Source: a virus
IMG/VR virus record: IMGVR_UViG_3300046003_005296
Coordinates: 1 to 54,097 of that record
DNA: 54,097 bases
Reading direction: 5' to 3' (one strand)
A program made the translations under genes and the position numbers. Numbering within the stretch: the stretch's first letter is position 1; each line of letters opens with the position of its first letter. The notes below the pieces were generated by a model. The model had not been told where the DNA came from, ran no database searches, and saw only the letters and a list, made by a program, of their open reading frames with translations. This document shows, one piece after another, positions 1-8,591 of the stretch.

Positions 1-1
1 G

Positions 2-40
2 AGAATTAAACGAGAATTACAAGACATTTACGAAAAATAA
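2..40 (+). CDS. C-terminal end of an upstream gene (partial)
   Basis: An open frame enters from the left edge and codes for the last 12 residues of a charged tail (ending in DIYEK) before TAA at 38-40, three bases before the polymerase ATG. The tight spacing matches the gene packing elsewhere in the window. Nothing about function can be said from so short a piece. Confidence 0.45.
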   Translation, partial: RIKRELQDIYEK

Positions 41-43
41 TAT

Positions 44-2560
44 ATGTATCAAGCAATCGGTTACGATAAGAAAAATAATATAATGCACGTATGGGATGAT
101 GAATTAGGTCATCAAAAATTTCCATTTCAGCCATATGCATATTTACCAGATGCTCAAGGTGAGTGTCGATCATTAGATGGAGCCGTATTAACACGAGTTA
201 CAGGCAATCATAAAGATAACCGAAATGCATATGAATCAGATCTCAATGAAGAATTACGAACATTGATTGATTTATATTATGAATCTGATACTCCATCTAA
301 GGGTCAACGAGATTTCTTTTTTGATATTGAGTCTGAACGTGATGAAAACGGATATTCTACTCCAGAAGAAGCTCGCTTAAGAATTACATCTATTGCATAT
401 TATGATAAAGCAGGACGAGATCGCAGAGTATTGTTACTCGATGAAGAAAACCGAATTAACACCCCAGCTTTCAAAACCGAAAATTATAAAGTAGAAATAT
501 TTCGCACTGAAGCAGATATGTTGACACGATTTATCAATATTTTTGCTGCAGTACAACCTACAGTTATCACAGGATGGAATACAGACAATTATGATATTCC
601 ATATTTAGTAAATCGCATCAAACGAGTATTAGGTGCACAAGCAGTTAAAAAATTATCTCCTGCAGGCATCGTTGAATGGAATAAGAATCGCGAACGATAT
701 AAAATCTTTGGCGTATCTAGTTTAGATTATTTGACACTTTATAAAAAGTTTACATATACAGAATTACCAAATTACCGATTAGACACTGTTTCTAAATTTG
801 AATTAGGTCGAGGTAAGGTAGAATATGATGGCGATTTAAATCAACTCTTTGCAACAGATATTCACAAATTTGTTGAATATAACATGGTCGACGTTAATCT
901 GGTTTATGAATTAGATGAAAAGACACAATTATTAAATCTTGCTCGTACCATATGTCATAAAGGACATGTCCCATATGAAGATGTTTATTATGCATCTAAA
1001 TACTTAGATGGTGCTGCAATTGTAGATTTAAAACGTAATGGATTAGTTGCACCTAACAAACAATTTAGATTCATTGAAGAAGAAACAGAAGCAGAAGCAC
1101 TTGCAGGTGCATATGTAAAGGATCCAGTACCTGGATTATATAAATGGATATATGACTTGGACTTAACTTCACTTTATCCAAGTATCATCATGAGTTTAAA
1201 TATTTCTCCAGAAACTAAAGTTGGAGTAATTTCAAAATGGGATCAAGAATGTCTTCTAAAGAAAGAACCGCAACAAATAACTTTGCATGATGGAACTTAC
1301 ATTCAAGATGTTAAACAATGGTTGCTTGATAATGAATATACTGTTGCATCAAATGGCGCAGTTTATCAAACAAAGAATAGAGGATTCCTTCCGACTATTC
1401 TAGAAAAATGGTTTGATGAACGTGTTGAATATAAAGACAAACGAGATGAATATGAAGTAGGTTCTGAAGAATATAAATTTTATGATGCATTGCAATTAAC
1501 ACAAAAAGTATTGCTTAATTCATTTTATGGTGTATTGGGACTAAAAACATTCCGATTCCATGATTTAGATAATGCAGGTGCAATTACAGCGGTAGGTCAA
1601 AGCATTATTAAATTTTCAGCAAAAGTTATCAATAATCATTATACAAAAGAAATAGGTCAAGACTATTTTATTAATGCAACTAAAGGTAAAGCAGAATTTG
1701 CATTTTATACTGATACAGATTCAACCTTTGTATCTAGTTTACCACTTATTCAAAAGCGTTTTCCAAATTTTGATGAATCAGATGAGCAATTCATGATTGA
1801 TCAAACTAATGCAATTGCGTCTGAAGTACAAAAGTTAGTAAATACTATGTATGATAGGTATTCTGTAGTATTTCATAACACAGAAACACATCGTTTTAAA
1901 ATTAAACAAGAATATGTTGCAAAATCTGGTTTATGGATTGCAAAAAAACGATATGCACAATGGGTTATTTTTAAGGAAGGCAAACCTACGGATAAATTGG
2001 ATATCAAAGGATTAGATGTAGTTCGTTCTTCATTCCCAACTGATTTTAAAATGGTCATGAAGGAAACTTTATGGCATCTACTTAAAGAAAAAGATAAGAC
2101 TACAACTACTGATATGATTCATAACTTTAAACAAGGATTAAAAAAATCACCTGTGTTAAATGTAATGAAGAATTCTGGTGTGAAAGAAATATCAAAATAT
2201 ACAAAGAAGCGTAAACCTTTCACAGGTTATATATCAGGCACTCCGGCTCATGTTAAATCTGCAATCAATTTTAATGATTTGCTAAGTATGCATAATATAC
2301 GAGATATTGATCCAATTACTGATGGCGAAAAGGTTAAATGGGCATATGTATCAGATAATCCATATGGTTTTGAAACAATTGCACTTCGAGGTTATCAAGA
2401 TCCAAAAGTTATTGAAGAATTTGTTGAACAATATATTGATCGAAATAAAATTTTTGATAAAGAATTAAAAAACAAATTAGATGACTTTTATGCTGCAATG
2501 AATTGGGGAGCATTTCCCGAAAATAATAATGTAGCTAAATTCTTTTCATTTGGAAAATAA
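44..2560 (+). CDS. Family-B DNA polymerase (T4 gp43-like) with 3'-5' exonuclease
   Basis: Replicative DNA polymerase of the phage replisome, 838 aa (T4 gp43 is about 900). The proofreading exonuclease comes first: Exo I DIE at residues 94-96, Exo II in TGWNTDNYDIPYL, Exo III in YNMVDVNLVYE. The polymerase domain follows: motif A DLTSLYPS with D373, motif B K488-x3-NSFYG, motif C DTDS with D557 and D559. All catalytic carboxylates of both activities are present, so a proofreading enzyme is expected. It should work with the clamp and clamp loader encoded 3.5-6.5 kb downstream. ATG at 44 is the first start and lies just after the preceding stop. The C-terminal residues end in a short FFSFGK peptide, which could be a clamp-binding tail as in T4 gp43; that is inference. 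Confidence 0.97.
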   Translation: MYQAIGYDKKNNIMHVWDDELGHQKFPFQPYAYLPDAQGECRSLDGAVLTRVTGNHKDNRNAYESDLNEELRTLIDLYYESDTPSKGQRDFFFDIESERDENGYSTPEEARLRITSIAYYDKAGRDRRVLLLDEENRINTPAFKTENYKVEIFRTEADMLTRFINIFAAVQPTVITGWNTDNYDIPYLVNRIKRVLGAQAVKKLSPAGIVEWNKNRERYKIFGVSSLDYLTLYKKFTYTELPNYRLDTVSKFELGRGKVEYDGDLNQLFATDIHKFVEYNMVDVNLVYELDEKTQLLNLARTICHKGHVPYEDVYYASKYLDGAAIVDLKRNGLVAPNKQFRFIEEETEAEALAGAYVKDPVPGLYKWIYDLDLTSLYPSIIMSLNISPETKVGVISKWDQECLLKKEPQQITLHDGTYIQDVKQWLLDNEYTVASNGAVYQTKNRGFLPTILEKWFDERVEYKDKRDEYEVGSEEYKFYDALQLTQKVLLNSFYGVLGLKTFRFHDLDNAGAITAVGQSIIKFSAKVINNHYTKEIGQDYFINATKGKAEFAFYTDTDSTFVSSLPLIQKRFPNFDESDEQFMIDQTNAIASEVQKLVNTMYDRYSVVFHNTETHRFKIKQEYVAKSGLWIAKKRYAQWVIFKEGKPTDKLDIKGLDVVRSSFPTDFKMVMKETLWHLLKEKDKTTTTDMIHNFKQGLKKSPVLNVMKNSGVKEISKYTKKRKPFTGYISGTPAHVKSAINFNDLLSMHNIRDIDPITDGEKVKWAYVSDNPYGFETIALRGYQDPKVIEEFVEQYIDRNKIFDKELKNKLDDFYAAMNWGAFPENNNVAKFFSFGK

Positions 2561-2572
2561 AAATAAATTCAT

Positions 2573-2583
2573 TATAATATAGT
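2573..2583 (+). promoter_or_regulatory. TATAAT-type promoter abutting an ATG
   Basis: TATAAT at 2573-2578 within TTCATTATAATATAG, five bases before the ATG at 2584. The same sequence recurs before other genes (9249, 10879, 38245, 39495). At this spacing transcription would begin at or near the start codon, so the mRNA would be leaderless or nearly so. Confidence 0.55.
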
Positions 2584-3033
2584 ATGATTGGTTATAAAAG
2601 CGTATGGTTCGGCAAAGAAGTAGAAGGTCGATTTACCGATGTAGAAACAATGTTTGTTTCTGATTTTAATACATTGCTATTAGGTCATGAACATTGGAAA
2701 CCTGTATCTCATGTTTATATTTGTTCTCCTGCAACTCGTCAATTAATTGATGGCAATTTAAAAGGATTTAATTGGGATAATGTATTCAATATGATGACAG
2801 ACAAACAATTTGTTTCAATTGAAGTTGAACCTGGTATGTTAGAAAAGATACCACCGATGATTAGAATTCGAGCACATATTCTTTTGATGCTAAATGAAAA
2901 GGATGCTGGATTGTTAAAGAAAACAGATAGCATTAAAGTTGTATATAATGATTATTCGTTATATTGTACAACAGTTCACAATATGCAACAAGTATTGCCA
3001 GATGATTATAAATTTGATAGATTCCAACAATGA
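2584..3033 (+). CDS. Conserved phage-type hypothetical protein
   Basis: 149 aa, soluble, no signal peptide or membrane segment. I do not recognise the family. It begins at its own TATAAT box and overlaps the next gene by 4 bp (ATGA), so it heads a short operon with the cytidylyltransferase-like, QueD-like, glycosyltransferase and TGT-like genes. Composition and codon use match its neighbours. A role linked to replication or base modification is suggested only by position. Confidence 0.75.
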   Translation: MIGYKSVWFGKEVEGRFTDVETMFVSDFNTLLLGHEHWKPVSHVYICSPATRQLIDGNLKGFNWDNVFNMMTDKQFVSIEVEPGMLEKIPPMIRIRAHILLMLNEKDAGLLKKTDSIKVVYNDYSLYCTTVHNMQQVLPDDYKFDRFQQ

Positions 3034-3476
3034 TTCAAGGACTTATAGCAGGAAGTTTCGATGTAATCCATCCGGGATACATTGCAATGTTTAATGAAAT
3101 GTATGATGAGTGTGATGAAGTAGTAGTATTTTTACATACCGATCCGACAATAGAACGTCCTGAAAAATGTAAACCAATATTGAGTGTAGAAGAACGCATG
3201 GATATCTTAGGATCATTACATCAAATTGATTGTATACTAACATATACTCTAGAAAAAGAATTATACACTCATCTTAAGAATTTTGAAATAACTCATTTGT
3301 ATGAAAATAATGATACAAAGATTGTTAGATATCTAGGAGATGATTATATCGACAAATCATTTACAGGAGATGATTTATCATTTCCAATTCGTTATTTGAG
3401 TAGAGACCATGGTTGGTCAACCACTAAATTTAAAAAGTTAATAGCAGATGAAGTACAGCGTAGTAGTAACATTTAG
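3030..3476 (+). CDS. Cytidylyltransferase-like nucleotidyltransferase
   Basis: 148 aa with the HIGH-superfamily nucleotidyltransferase signature GSFDVIHPGY at residues 8-17 (compare GTFDLFHPGH of glycerol-3-phosphate or ethanolamine-phosphate cytidylyltransferases) and a C-terminal STTK at 130-133 in place of the usual ISTT-x-I motif. The family transfers a nucleotide from NTP to a phosphorylated alcohol or sugar. Length fits a single catalytic domain. The substrate cannot be told from sequence; adenylyl- rather than cytidylyl-transfer is possible. It overlaps both neighbours (4 bp upstream, 29 bp downstream), suggesting translational coupling. Confidence 0.8.
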   Translation: MIQGLIAGSFDVIHPGYIAMFNEMYDECDEVVVFLHTDPTIERPEKCKPILSVEERMDILGSLHQIDCILTYTLEKELYTHLKNFEITHLYENNDTKIVRYLGDDYIDKSFTGDDLSFPIRYLSRDHGWSTTKFKKLIADEVQRSSNI

Positions 3477-3798
3477 TATTGAAGGATTCCATTGTTGGCC
3501 TGCAGCAAAGGATGTCTTCCCGGAAGTATCATTTTTATCGGATAGACATAGACACATGTTTGGATTCCGATGTTATGCAACAGTAACGCATACAGATCGA
3601 GATGAAGAATTTATCCTTTTGAATCGCAAAATACAAAAAGCATTGCGAGTAGCATTTAGCAAAGATGTTACTAATGTATTAGAGTTTGGATCAATGTCTT
3701 GCGAAATGATTGGAGAATGGTTATTAGAAGAATTTTCATCTCTATACAAAGTAGAAGTTTGGGAAGATTGGGAAAATGGTGCAATCATTGAAAGATAA
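3448..3798 (+). CDS. QueD / 6-pyruvoyl-tetrahydropterin synthase-like (T-fold) protein
   Basis: 116 aa. A probable zinc triad is visible: H15 in EGFHCW and H34, H36 in DRHRHMF, matching H16, H31 and H33 of E. coli QueD. A Glu-rich end (VEVWEDWENGAI) matches the C-terminal KE region, and a SCE-x3-EWL helix is typical of the family. The catalytic Cys that precedes the HxH motif in QueD is not present at that place, so this may be a diverged or differently acting member. QueD makes carboxy-tetrahydropterin on the path to preQ0. The gene lies one gene away from a TGT/DpdA-like transglycosylase, which makes a link to 7-deazaguanine modification plausible. Its ATG is inside the previous gene. Confidence 0.65.
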   Translation: MKYSVVVTFSIEGFHCWPAAKDVFPEVSFLSDRHRHMFGFRCYATVTHTDRDEEFILLNRKIQKALRVAFSKDVTNVLEFGSMSCEMIGEWLLEEFSSLYKVEVWEDWENGAIIER

Positions 3799-3799
3799 T

Positions 3800-4825
3800 A
3801 TGACAGTATTTTTAGTAGATTTAGAATCAATACCGACACGATATACATGTGAATGGAAGACACATGTTCCAAAACTATTACGTGATAATGGATTCGATGT
3901 TCATGTTGTAGAAGGAGACCAGTTTATTCCAGAATCAACGACACCAGGTGCATTTTTAAACTTTGGCGGTACTAACATGTATAAAGCAAAACAAGTTTAT
4001 CATTTGTCATACTTGTTTACTAAAGGACATATTAAAGCAGGAGATCATATTATTTTTACAGATGCATGGCATCCAGGTATCATTAATGTAAAATATATGA
4101 GTGAGCTTTTAAATATTCCCGTTATAACGCACGGACTTTGGCACGCGGGTTCATATGACCCAAATGATTTTTTAGGTCGTCTCGTAGGAGATAAACCATG
4201 GATTAGGCACGCTGAGCAATCAATGATTGCGGCATATGATCACAATTGGATTGCAACGGCAGCACATTTTGATTTAATGCGTAAAACATATGATGTTTAT
4301 TTAAATCCGACATTTAATCGTACGGGTTGGCCAATGGAATACACTCATAACATGATTGCTCCGAAGCTTTGGGCTAAAAAAGAAAATATCATCGTTTTTC
4401 CGCATCGTATTGCTCCAGAAAAGCGTTTAGATTTATTTCAAGACTTAGCATCGCGACCTGAATTAAAACATTATCAATTTTGCGTAGCAATGGAAATGAA
4501 TTTAACTAAAACAGAATATCATGAATTGCTTCAAAGATCTAAATTTGCAGTATCATTTGCAGATCAAGAAACATTAGGTATTTCAATGTATGAATCTGCG
4601 TGTGCTGGCGCATGCCCACTAGTTCCAAATCGATTATCATATACGGAAATGTATGATCCGATGTTTAAACAAGCAGATACAATAGATAATGCAGTTCAAA
4701 CAATATTAAAATATGAACAACGAGATTTATCAGAACCAATTGCACAATTGGTAAATAAATTACACAATAACTTTTTTTCAGCAACAAACTTAATTAATAA
4801 TTTAAAGGAATATAATGAGCGATAA
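3800..4825 (+). CDS. GT-B glycosyltransferase (GT4-like)
   Basis: 341 aa from the ATG at 3800, which follows the preceding TAA by one base; an in-frame ATG at 3776 would add eight residues inside that gene and is less likely. The C-terminal Rossmann half carries FPHRIAPEKRLDLF and the donor-site signature QETLGISMYESACAGACPLVPN, typical of retaining GT4 enzymes (E-x7-E). No membrane segment. It lies between the QueD-like and TGT-like genes, so modification of DNA bases is as plausible as protein or glycan glycosylation. It overlaps the next gene by 11 bp. Confidence 0.85.
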   Translation: MTVFLVDLESIPTRYTCEWKTHVPKLLRDNGFDVHVVEGDQFIPESTTPGAFLNFGGTNMYKAKQVYHLSYLFTKGHIKAGDHIIFTDAWHPGIINVKYMSELLNIPVITHGLWHAGSYDPNDFLGRLVGDKPWIRHAEQSMIAAYDHNWIATAAHFDLMRKTYDVYLNPTFNRTGWPMEYTHNMIAPKLWAKKENIIVFPHRIAPEKRLDLFQDLASRPELKHYQFCVAMEMNLTKTEYHELLQRSKFAVSFADQETLGISMYESACAGACPLVPNRLSYTEMYDPMFKQADTIDNAVQTILKYEQRDLSEPIAQLVNKLHNNFFSATNLINNLKEYNER

Positions 4826-6074
4826 TAAAAGATTCATATACTTTCCATCTTTATCTGCAGGTTCTATGGTATCTGCATTTAAGAAAGATATGAAGTTTAC
4901 AAGCGGCGATCCTGTCAAGTTCTTTGATTCTCGATATCCAGAAAAATGGCGTCACCCATACTTCTTGATTACAGCGGGGCATCATTACAAAAAAATGGAT
5001 TTCCGCGATCAATTAGGATTAGAAAAAGATGTTTTAGTATTTGGTGACTCGGGAGGTTATCAGATTGCAACCGGTGCATTACCATATAGCAATGAATTGC
5101 GTGAAAAGATTTTTCATTGGTTAGAAGCAAATAGTGATGTTGCTGCAAACTTAGATATCCCACCTAAGACAAAATATAAAAATAAATTTGTTGAGTGTGC
5201 TGACATTAGTTATGATAACTTTGCTTATTTTGAAAAACATCAAAGTGGCAAGACTAAATTTCTTAACATGTTGCAAGGATCTAACACAGATGAGTATACT
5301 TGGTGGTATCATAAATTTAAGCATTTTGATTTTCAAGGATGGGCAATTGGAGGTCCGCAGAAATTAGTTGATTTCATGTTTGCGGTATCTTTGATGCTTA
5401 AAGAGCGTGAATTTGAAAATGAACGATTAGAATATGTTCACTTACTTGGTATTAGTAAAATATCTGATTTTTTCATTTTAGCAACATTGCAAAAATTGAT
5501 GAATAAATTGACTAACAACAGAATCTATATCACAACAGATTCTAGTTCACCAGGTCAATATCCAGTATTTGGAACATATCTTCATTCTACAAATTATAAA
5601 TCACAAACATTCTCGGAATTATATTTTCCAAAGAATGCAGAATATCGTCGACAAGCACATATTCGTCAAGGTAAAACGGGCGAGGTTGCAATTGATTTAT
5701 CACAACATGTTCCTTGTTCATTAGGATGTCCTGCGTGTGAAGATTTCACTTATGATTTATTAGGTGGTAAAACAGATGCAGGTTTAGATCGTTATTCGCA
5801 AGAAGCTATGCCAAGAATGGTTGTACATAATACGCATTTATATGTACAGGCTGCAAATGAAATCAATCAATTGGTTGATAGTCATGTTGAATTATTAGAA
5901 ACAATGATTCCGAAAGATTTATATGATGTAATTCTTTCTTTGCATGAAATGTTTGCAGACCCAGACAATGCACCACAAGTATACGAAAAATATATCAAAA
6001 CATATAAAAAATTCGGTGGAAGTAGTATATCCACAACGGATGCAGAACAATTTAATAAATTCTTTACTTTTTAA
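4815..6074 (+). CDS. dpdA: TGT/DpdA-like guanine transglycosylase
   Basis: 419 aa. The order of TGT-family landmarks is kept: DSGGYQ at residues 78-83 (bacterial TGT DSGGFQ, general acid/base Asp), AIGG-PQK near 177-183 (substrate-binding loop), LLGISK at 210-215, and TTDSSSPG with D242 as candidate nucleophile. A Cys cluster C301-x3-C-x2-C308 resembles the structural zinc site. Tyr in place of Phe in DSGGYQ and the divergent catalytic loop fit the DpdA branch, which exchanges guanine for a 7-deazaguanine in DNA, better than housekeeping tRNA TGT. Symbol given as the most likely family; substrate (DNA or tRNA) is inferred, supported by phage context and the nearby QueD-like gene. Confidence 0.75.
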   Translation: MSDNKRFIYFPSLSAGSMVSAFKKDMKFTSGDPVKFFDSRYPEKWRHPYFLITAGHHYKKMDFRDQLGLEKDVLVFGDSGGYQIATGALPYSNELREKIFHWLEANSDVAANLDIPPKTKYKNKFVECADISYDNFAYFEKHQSGKTKFLNMLQGSNTDEYTWWYHKFKHFDFQGWAIGGPQKLVDFMFAVSLMLKEREFENERLEYVHLLGISKISDFFILATLQKLMNKLTNNRIYITTDSSSPGQYPVFGTYLHSTNYKSQTFSELYFPKNAEYRRQAHIRQGKTGEVAIDLSQHVPCSLGCPACEDFTYDLLGGKTDAGLDRYSQEAMPRMVVHNTHLYVQAANEINQLVDSHVELLETMIPKDLYDVILSLHEMFADPDNAPQVYEKYIKTYKKFGGSSISTTDAEQFNKFFTF

Positions 6075-6086
6075 TTGGAATAAAAA

Positions 6087-6797
6087 ATGGAAAAAAGCAA
6101 GTTACAATCGTTTATCAATCGTTATTATTTAGCAGGAAACTGCGAAGCGGTTACGTTGAAAGAACAAGATGGCGCAATTGGTTGTGAACTAATTGATATG
6201 GATCAAACCATCGTAGGAAAAATTAAATGGAATACCGCACCATTTATGAAAGGTATGTTAGGTATCAATCATACCGGAGCATTAATTAAGATGCTAGGAG
6301 CTGTAAATGAAAATATCACAATTGATGTTAAAGAAGCAGCAGGTAAGAATTATGCAATGAAAATTTCAGAAGGTTCAACTCAAGCAACTTTCATGTTGGC
6401 AGACACGACAGTTATTCCGGCGGTGCCTTCAATCAATGCAGAACCTGATTATGAAGTTACAATTCCGGTAAATGAAGAATTTATTAGTAAATTCATCAAA
6501 GCAAAAAATGCATTACCAGATGCAAAGAATTTTGCGGTGCAAGTTGTAGGCGGCAATATTAAATTTATTATCAATTACTCAACCGTAAATGCAGATAATA
6601 TCTCTTTTGAAGTAGGAACTACAAATTCCGGTGATATGGATCCGGTTTGTTTCTCAGCAGATAAATTAAAAGAAGTATTAGTATCAAATCGCGGAGATTC
6701 CGGAGAATTAAAAGTATCTCCAGATGGCTTAGCTCGTATTGAATTTACTGGTGCTGACTTTGAATCAACTTATTGGTTAGTAATGCTACAAAACTAA
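6087..6797 (+). CDS. Sliding clamp (T4 gp45-like)
   Basis: 236 aa, close to the 228 aa of T4 gp45. The fold reads as two similar beta-alpha-beta halves: one with INHTGALIKMLGAV and a strand-rich stretch, the second around FISKFIKAKNALPDA and FSADKLKEVLVSN, ending in a hydrophobic TYWLVML strand as in trimeric clamps. The DNA-encircling processivity factor for the polymerase, and in T4 also the activator of late transcription. Identification rests on fold pattern, size and the adjacent clamp-loader genes rather than on a sharp motif. It starts 12 bp after the TGT-like gene. Confidence 0.82.
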   Translation: MEKSKLQSFINRYYLAGNCEAVTLKEQDGAIGCELIDMDQTIVGKIKWNTAPFMKGMLGINHTGALIKMLGAVNENITIDVKEAAGKNYAMKISEGSTQATFMLADTTVIPAVPSINAEPDYEVTIPVNEEFISKFIKAKNALPDAKNFAVQVVGGNIKFIINYSTVNADNISFEVGTTNSGDMDPVCFSADKLKEVLVSNRGDSGELKVSPDGLARIEFTGADFESTYWLVMLQN

Positions 6798-6798
6798 G

Positions 6799-7227
6799 AT
6801 GGTAGTAAAAATAGTAAATAATTCAGACAATGCACTCCCACAATATGAAACTAATGGGAGTGCTGGTCTAGATATTAAAAGTGCAGAAAATGGACTTTTA
6901 AAACCAGGTCAGTTTAAATTGATAACAACTGGTTTGCGAGTTGAAATTCCATATGGTTATGAAATACAAGTAAGACCTCGAAGCGGGTTAGCTAAGAATT
7001 ATGGTATTACTGTATTAAATAGCCCAGGCACCATTGATGCAGATTACCGAGGCGAAATTGGCGTTATTTTAATCAATCATGGTCAATATGACTTTGAAAT
7101 TAAATCAGGTGATAGAATTGCACAATTAGTAATAGCTCCGGTGGAACGAATCCAATGGCAAGCAGTAGGTTCATTAGATTCTAGCACAAAACGAGGAGAA
7201 AAAGGTTTCGGATCAACAGGTAAATAA
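6799..7227 (+). CDS. dut: dUTP diphosphatase (trimeric dUTPase)
   Basis: 142 aa with all five conserved motifs: GSAGLDI (20-26), RPRSGLA (59-65), GTIDADYRGE (77-86), GDRIAQL (104-110) and the C-terminal P-loop-like RGEKGFGSTG (132-141). Hydrolyses dUTP to dUMP, keeping uracil out of phage DNA and feeding the ThyA encoded at 43.9 kb. Length is that of the single-domain homotrimeric enzyme. Placed between the clamp and clamp-loader genes, one base after the clamp stop. Confidence 0.96.
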   Translation: MVVKIVNNSDNALPQYETNGSAGLDIKSAENGLLKPGQFKLITTGLRVEIPYGYEIQVRPRSGLAKNYGITVLNSPGTIDADYRGEIGVILINHGQYDFEIKSGDRIAQLVIAPVERIQWQAVGSLDSSTKRGEKGFGSTGK

Positions 7228-7234
7228 ATAAATT

Positions 7235-8161
7235 ATGTTTGGACAACAAGAAAATACACTTTGGGTTGAGTCCTTCCGCCCGGATACATTGGAAGGGTAT
7301 ATTGGCAATGAACACATCATTGAAAAAGTTAAAATTTTTATCGAAAATGGTGATGTGCCGCACTTATTATTTTATGGGTCAGCAGGAACTGGTAAGACTA
7401 CATTGGCCAAGATTATTGCAAATAGCGTCGATGCTGATTTAATGTATATCAATGCATCAGATGAAAACTCAGTAGACGCAGTTCGTGATAAAATTAAGCG
7501 TTATGCATCAACAGTAGGATTTCGTAGATGGAAAATCATTATTTTAGATGAGGCAGATTATCTTACACCTAATGCTCAAGCAGCATTACGTAATTTAATG
7601 GAAACTTATAGCAAAACAACACGTTTTATTTTAACATGTAACTATGTTGAAAAGATCATTGATCCAATTCAATCGCGTTGTCAGACATTTGCAATTACAC
7701 CTCCAGGTAAACCAGATGTAGCAAAACGATTGGTTGCCGTTTTAAATGAAAAAGGTGTTGAATATGATATTAAAGATGTTGCTGCAATTATCAATGCATC
7801 ATATCCAGATATTCGTCGAGCACTTAATGCAGCACAAGCATCAGTTGTTAATGGAAAATTGCAATTAGATAAAGCAAGCGCTATTCAAGCAAATTATATG
7901 ACTGAAATTTTGGAAGTATTAAAAAATGCTAAAGACAAAAAAGCATCTTTCAATAAGATCCGTCAAATTATTGCAGATAGTAAAGTAAAAGATTTCACAC
8001 CATTATATACATTTCTTTATGACAGTTTGGATGAGTTTGCAACAGGTCATGTTGCACCATGCATTTTAATTATTGCAGAATCGCAATTCAAAGATGCATC
8101 GGTTGTAGATAAAGAAATTAATATTATGGCAATGTTTGTTAATTTATTAGGAGAACTATGA
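7235..8161 (+). CDS. Clamp loader large subunit (T4 gp44 / RFC-small-like AAA+ ATPase)
   Basis: 308 aa. Walker A GSAGTGKT at 48-55, Walker B ILDEAD at 103-108, sensor I in ILTCNY and the arginine-finger SRC motif at 147-149 mark it as an RFC-type AAA+ clamp loader. It opens and loads the sliding clamp using ATP. The N-terminal ESFRPDTLEGYIG block is the typical RFC box. It overlaps the following zinc-ribbon gene by 4 bp. The pairing with a gp62-like gene below supports the T4-type two-subunit loader. Confidence 0.93.
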   Translation: MFGQQENTLWVESFRPDTLEGYIGNEHIIEKVKIFIENGDVPHLLFYGSAGTGKTTLAKIIANSVDADLMYINASDENSVDAVRDKIKRYASTVGFRRWKIIILDEADYLTPNAQAALRNLMETYSKTTRFILTCNYVEKIIDPIQSRCQTFAITPPGKPDVAKRLVAVLNEKGVEYDIKDVAAIINASYPDIRRALNAAQASVVNGKLQLDKASAIQANYMTEILEVLKNAKDKKASFNKIRQIIADSKVKDFTPLYTFLYDSLDEFATGHVAPCILIIAESQFKDASVVDKEINIMAMFVNLLGEL

Positions 8162-8376
8162 GTAAAATGAATGTTAATATTGGACCTAATGATATGCAAC
8201 CAATTCAATGCAAAGAATGCGATGGTATGTATTTTCGTCAAGTAATGGCAATCAATAAAGTGTCAAAATTCTTAACTGGAGCTGATAAAGACACAATGGT
8301 ACCAATTCCGGTATTTCGTTGTGATGATTGTGGCTGTATTCCAGAAGAATTTCAACCAATCAAAGTAAAAAAATAA
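8158..8376 (+). CDS. Small zinc-ribbon protein
   Basis: 72 aa with two CxxC knuckles, CKEC at residues 18-21 and CDDC near 57-60, about 35 residues apart, as in zinc ribbons. It lies inside the clamp-loader block (4-bp overlap upstream, 1-bp overlap downstream), so a nucleic-acid or replisome accessory role is likely. Family not identified. Confidence 0.75.
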   Translation: MSKMNVNIGPNDMQPIQCKECDGMYFRQVMAINKVSKFLTGADKDTMVPIPVFRCDDCGCIPEEFQPIKVKK

Positions 8377-8591
8377 TGTCGATATCATATCATAAAGATT
8401 TAGTTACCATTGTGTTTAAAACTTCTAATAGAAGTAATGCAAACACAAAAATGAAATCATATCGAAATAAATCTATAGATGATATTTTAGATGCAAAGAA
8501 ACTAGTAGGAATACCAGATAAGGCAGTTATATTAGAAATAGGAATGGGTGAACATTTAGAACAACAATATCGTAAAAAATACAATTTATAA
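8376..8591 (+). CDS. Small hypothetical protein in the clamp-loader block
   Basis: 71 aa from the ATG at 8376, which overlaps the previous stop by one base; an earlier in-frame ATG at 8328 lies inside the zinc-ribbon gene. Basic N-terminal half rich in Ser, Asn and Lys; the C-terminal half reads as a small alpha/beta unit ending in a basic helix. It ends on the first base of the next ATG. No family recognised. Confidence 0.65.
   Translation: MSISYHKDLVTIVFKTSNRSNANTKMKSYRNKSIDDILDAKKLVGIPDKAVILEIGMGEHLEQQYRKKYNL

Noticed and set aside
3776-3799. Earlier ATG for the glycosyltransferase
   Set aside because: The eight extra residues lie inside the upstream gene; the ATG at 3800 directly follows the stop and begins the first beta strand.
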